Assembly: GCA_029554925.1 (NCBI GenBank)
Contig: JAKPUV010000838.1
Coordinates: 1 to 15,608, forward strand
Source: Candidatus Hydrogenedentota bacterium
GTDB lineage: Bacteria > Hydrogenedentota > Hydrogenedentia > Hydrogenedentales > CAITNO01
Reading direction: 5' to 3'
Length of the DNA: 15,608 nt
Position numbers and translations under genes: made by a program. Below are positions 14,710 through 15,608 of this stretch, piece by piece (within the stretch, counting starts at the first letter, position 1; the number at the start of each line of letters is the position of its first letter). The notes under the pieces were generated by a model. The model did no database searches and was not told the DNA's origin. It was given only the letters and a program-made list of their open reading frames with translations.

Positions 14710-15056
14710 TGCCTTTCGTTCAGCCGATTTAGGTGGTCCAACAACGAGGGCACATCATCTCGAATGATGCTCCACAGGGTGTCGTCGTCCACTCCCAAGT
14801 AGCCGTGAATCAGACGATTTCGGGTGGCAACCACAAGCCGCCAAGGCACCTCTGGATGAGCGGCCCGCACCGATTCCGGAATATGGGCGGCCGCCTCCCC
14901 AATAAGCTCCAGATTGCGCAGCGTCGCATCGTAGTTCAACCCGCTGGCGACAAAACACCCCTGATCCAGCCCTTCCGTATAGGCCAGGACCCTTTCCGAG
15001 AACCGGATCATGTCTGCCACGAAGAAACGCCACTCTCGTTCAGGAGGTTCAGACAT
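14700..15056 (-). CDS. hepT: HEPN-domain RNase toxin HepT (DUF86 family)
   Basis: 118 residues, typical for the family. The HEPN pattern NYDATLRNLELIGEAAAHIP (41-60) is followed by the active site RNRLIHGY (79-86), the R-x4-H-x-Y motif. Arg79 and His84 are the RNase residues, and Tyr86 is the residue that MntA-type partners AMPylate in characterised homologues. HepT cleaves RNA and arrests growth unless neutralised. The ATG at 15056 lies inside the end of mntA (8-bp overlap), so the pair is coupled. The start of the gene reads MSEPPEREW. Base composition here is less GC-rich than in the neighbouring genes, consistent with acquisition. The 3' end overlaps the convergent glycosyltransferase gene by 10 bp. 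Confidence 0.92.
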   Translation of the reverse strand: MSEPPEREWRFFVADMIRFSERVLAYTEGLDQGCFVASGLNYDATLRNLELIGEAAAHIPESVRAAHPEVPWRLVVATRNRLIHGYLGVDDDTLWSIIRDDVPSLLDHLNRLNERHQG

Positions 15057-15339
15057 GAACCATCTCCCGCTCGATGTGGGGGCGCAGCTCAGACCGAAGG
15101 GCCTTCTCGGTGACCAGGTCCACCGAACACCCCAGCAGATCCTCGAGATAGAACTGGACCCCAAAATACCGGGTGGACGTGGCGGGGCCGTCAAAGGCCA
15201 CCAGAACATCCACATCACTCCCAGGACCCGCCGAATCCCGCGCCGTGGAGCCGAACAGGGCCAGCCGGATGACACCAAAACGGGCCGCAAGCGCGGGCTT
15301 GCTGCGGGAAAGCAATTCCAATGTCTCTTCTCGTCTCAT
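15049..15339 (-). CDS. mntA: MNT-domain antitoxin MntA (minimal nucleotidyltransferase)
   Basis: 96 residues. The nucleotidyltransferase signature GS-x10-DxD is complete: Gly30-Ser31, then Asp43 and Asp45 (GSDVDVLV), with a third acidic residue at Asp74 in CSVDLV. In studied systems this enzyme neutralises HepT by AMPylating its active-site Tyr. The gene comes before hepT and overlaps it by 8 bp. The ATG at 15339 fits the family's usual 'M...e.l..L......l...fgv..l.LFGS' opening. A GTG two codons upstream is possible, and the SD is weak at either. A longer frame to 15450 is unlikely because the extra residues look non-coding. Confidence 0.92.
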   Translation of the reverse strand: MRREETLELLSRSKPALAARFGVIRLALFGSTARDSAGPGSDVDVLVAFDGPATSTRYFGVQFYLEDLLGCSVDLVTEKALRSELRPHIEREMVHV

Positions 15340-15412
15340 GGCCACATCCAGTTTCTTTCGCCATTGCGGGACGTGACAATTGCGCCCCGCACTACGGAAC
15401 CACACCCATGAG

Positions 15413-15440
15413 ACTAAACAACGGCCGAGGCGGAAATCAA
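15413..15440 (-). promoter_or_regulatory. Possible promoter of mntA-hepT
   Basis: On the minus strand TTGATT (15435-15440), a 16-bp spacer and TTTAGT (15413-15418). Each box has four of six consensus bases. The start would be near 15406, leaving a leader of about 65 nt before mntA. No clear operator palindrome overlaps it. Confidence 0.35.
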
Positions 15441-15466
15441 CGCCCCACACGGGAAAAGCCTTTTCT

Positions 15467-15544
15467 CATCGGTGTTCATCCCTGTTTATCGGTGGTTGCC
15501 TCTCCGGAAAAGGAACCACCTATGAACAGGGATGAACACCGATG
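15467..15544. repeat. 78-bp near-perfect palindrome built of 10-11-bp units
   Basis: Arms 15467-15497 and 15514-15544 are inverted copies with 29 of 31 bases matching; the outer 20 bases match perfectly. Symmetry continues through the middle to a central CCGG (34 of 39 pairs overall). Each arm is itself made of three related units: CATCGGTGTT, CATCCCTGTT and TATCGGTGGTT. From memory, units of this kind recur as dispersed intergenic repeats in many bacterial genomes. It lies upstream of mntA-hepT and carries no gene. Confidence 0.9.
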
Positions 15545-15555
15545 GCACGCATTTG

Positions 15556-15596
15556 AACCGCAGCGGGGATCATTCCAGAGAATGCCCGCCGCGGTT
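15556..15596. repeat. Second inverted repeat (hairpin) at the window end
   Basis: AACCGCAGCGGG (15556-15567) and CCCGCCGCGGTT (15585-15596) are complementary in 11 of 12 bases. Inside them, after a 3-nt bulge, CATTC and GAATG pair around a 4-base loop. No U-run follows on either strand, so an intrinsic terminator is not supported. It is 12 bp from the 78-bp palindrome and may belong to the same repeat element. The rest of 15340-15608 holds no gene that I can support. Confidence 0.7.
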
Positions 15597-15608
15597 GCGC
15601 TTAGAGGT

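Noticed and set aside
15408..15608. Plus-strand frame open to the window end
   Set aside because: It runs straight through the 78-bp palindrome and the second hairpin; its residues are just a translation of the repeat and no SD is present.
1..15608. CRISPR array or insertion sequence
   Set aside because: No regularly spaced repeats, cas genes or transposase reading frame were seen on either strand.

Overview
The window is GC-rich bacterial DNA. It has Shine-Dalgarno motifs, sigma70-type promoters, an encoded CCA end on its tRNA and several genes that overlap by 4 bases. A type IV pilus operon, a secreted DUF6807 ('PmoA-like') protein, an SSS-type symporter and small membrane proteins fit a Planctomycetota/PVC- or Hydrogenedentota-like genome. 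That placement is inference; no marker gene here fixes the phylum.

Positions 1-6360 (minus strand) hold a compact type IV pilus / type II secretion operon. In transcription order it reads: assembly ATPase PilB, retraction ATPase PilT, a second PilB/GspE-type ATPase, platform protein PilC, and the start of a prepilin cut by the window edge. The first four genes are 18-22 bp apart. A good promoter (6332-6360) lies about 30 bp before the first start codon, and its -35 overlaps a possible promoter on the opposite strand.

Positions 6559-10021 (minus) hold a secreted DUF6807 protein, thiD (HMP/HMP-P kinase) and a 414-residue coiled-coil protein. Its C-terminal half resembles an uncharacterised family that I recall beside or fused to Mrr-type nucleases. 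Between the DUF6807 gene and thiD lies a 36-bp direct repeat flanking a decapitated prepilin start, arranged as two tiny ORFs in ATGA overlaps that lead into thiD.

A tRNA-Ser(GCT) gene (10165-10255, plus) converges on the next operon. That operon (13265 to 10281, minus) encodes a sodium:solute symporter, a 138-residue membrane protein, a 92-residue two-helix membrane protein and a 202-residue two-repeat protein. Overlapping stop and start codons couple the first pair and the last pair. A G-quadruplex-type run ends this operon.

Positions 13336-14709 (plus) hold a polyprenol-phosphate-type GT2 glycosyltransferase fused to a class I SAM methyltransferase, with a run of nine G at the hinge. Its 3' end overlaps, tail to tail, a HEPN/MNT toxin-antitoxin pair (mntA-hepT, minus). 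The window ends with about 270 bp of non-coding DNA holding a 78-bp near-perfect palindrome and a second hairpin, probably dispersed repeat material.
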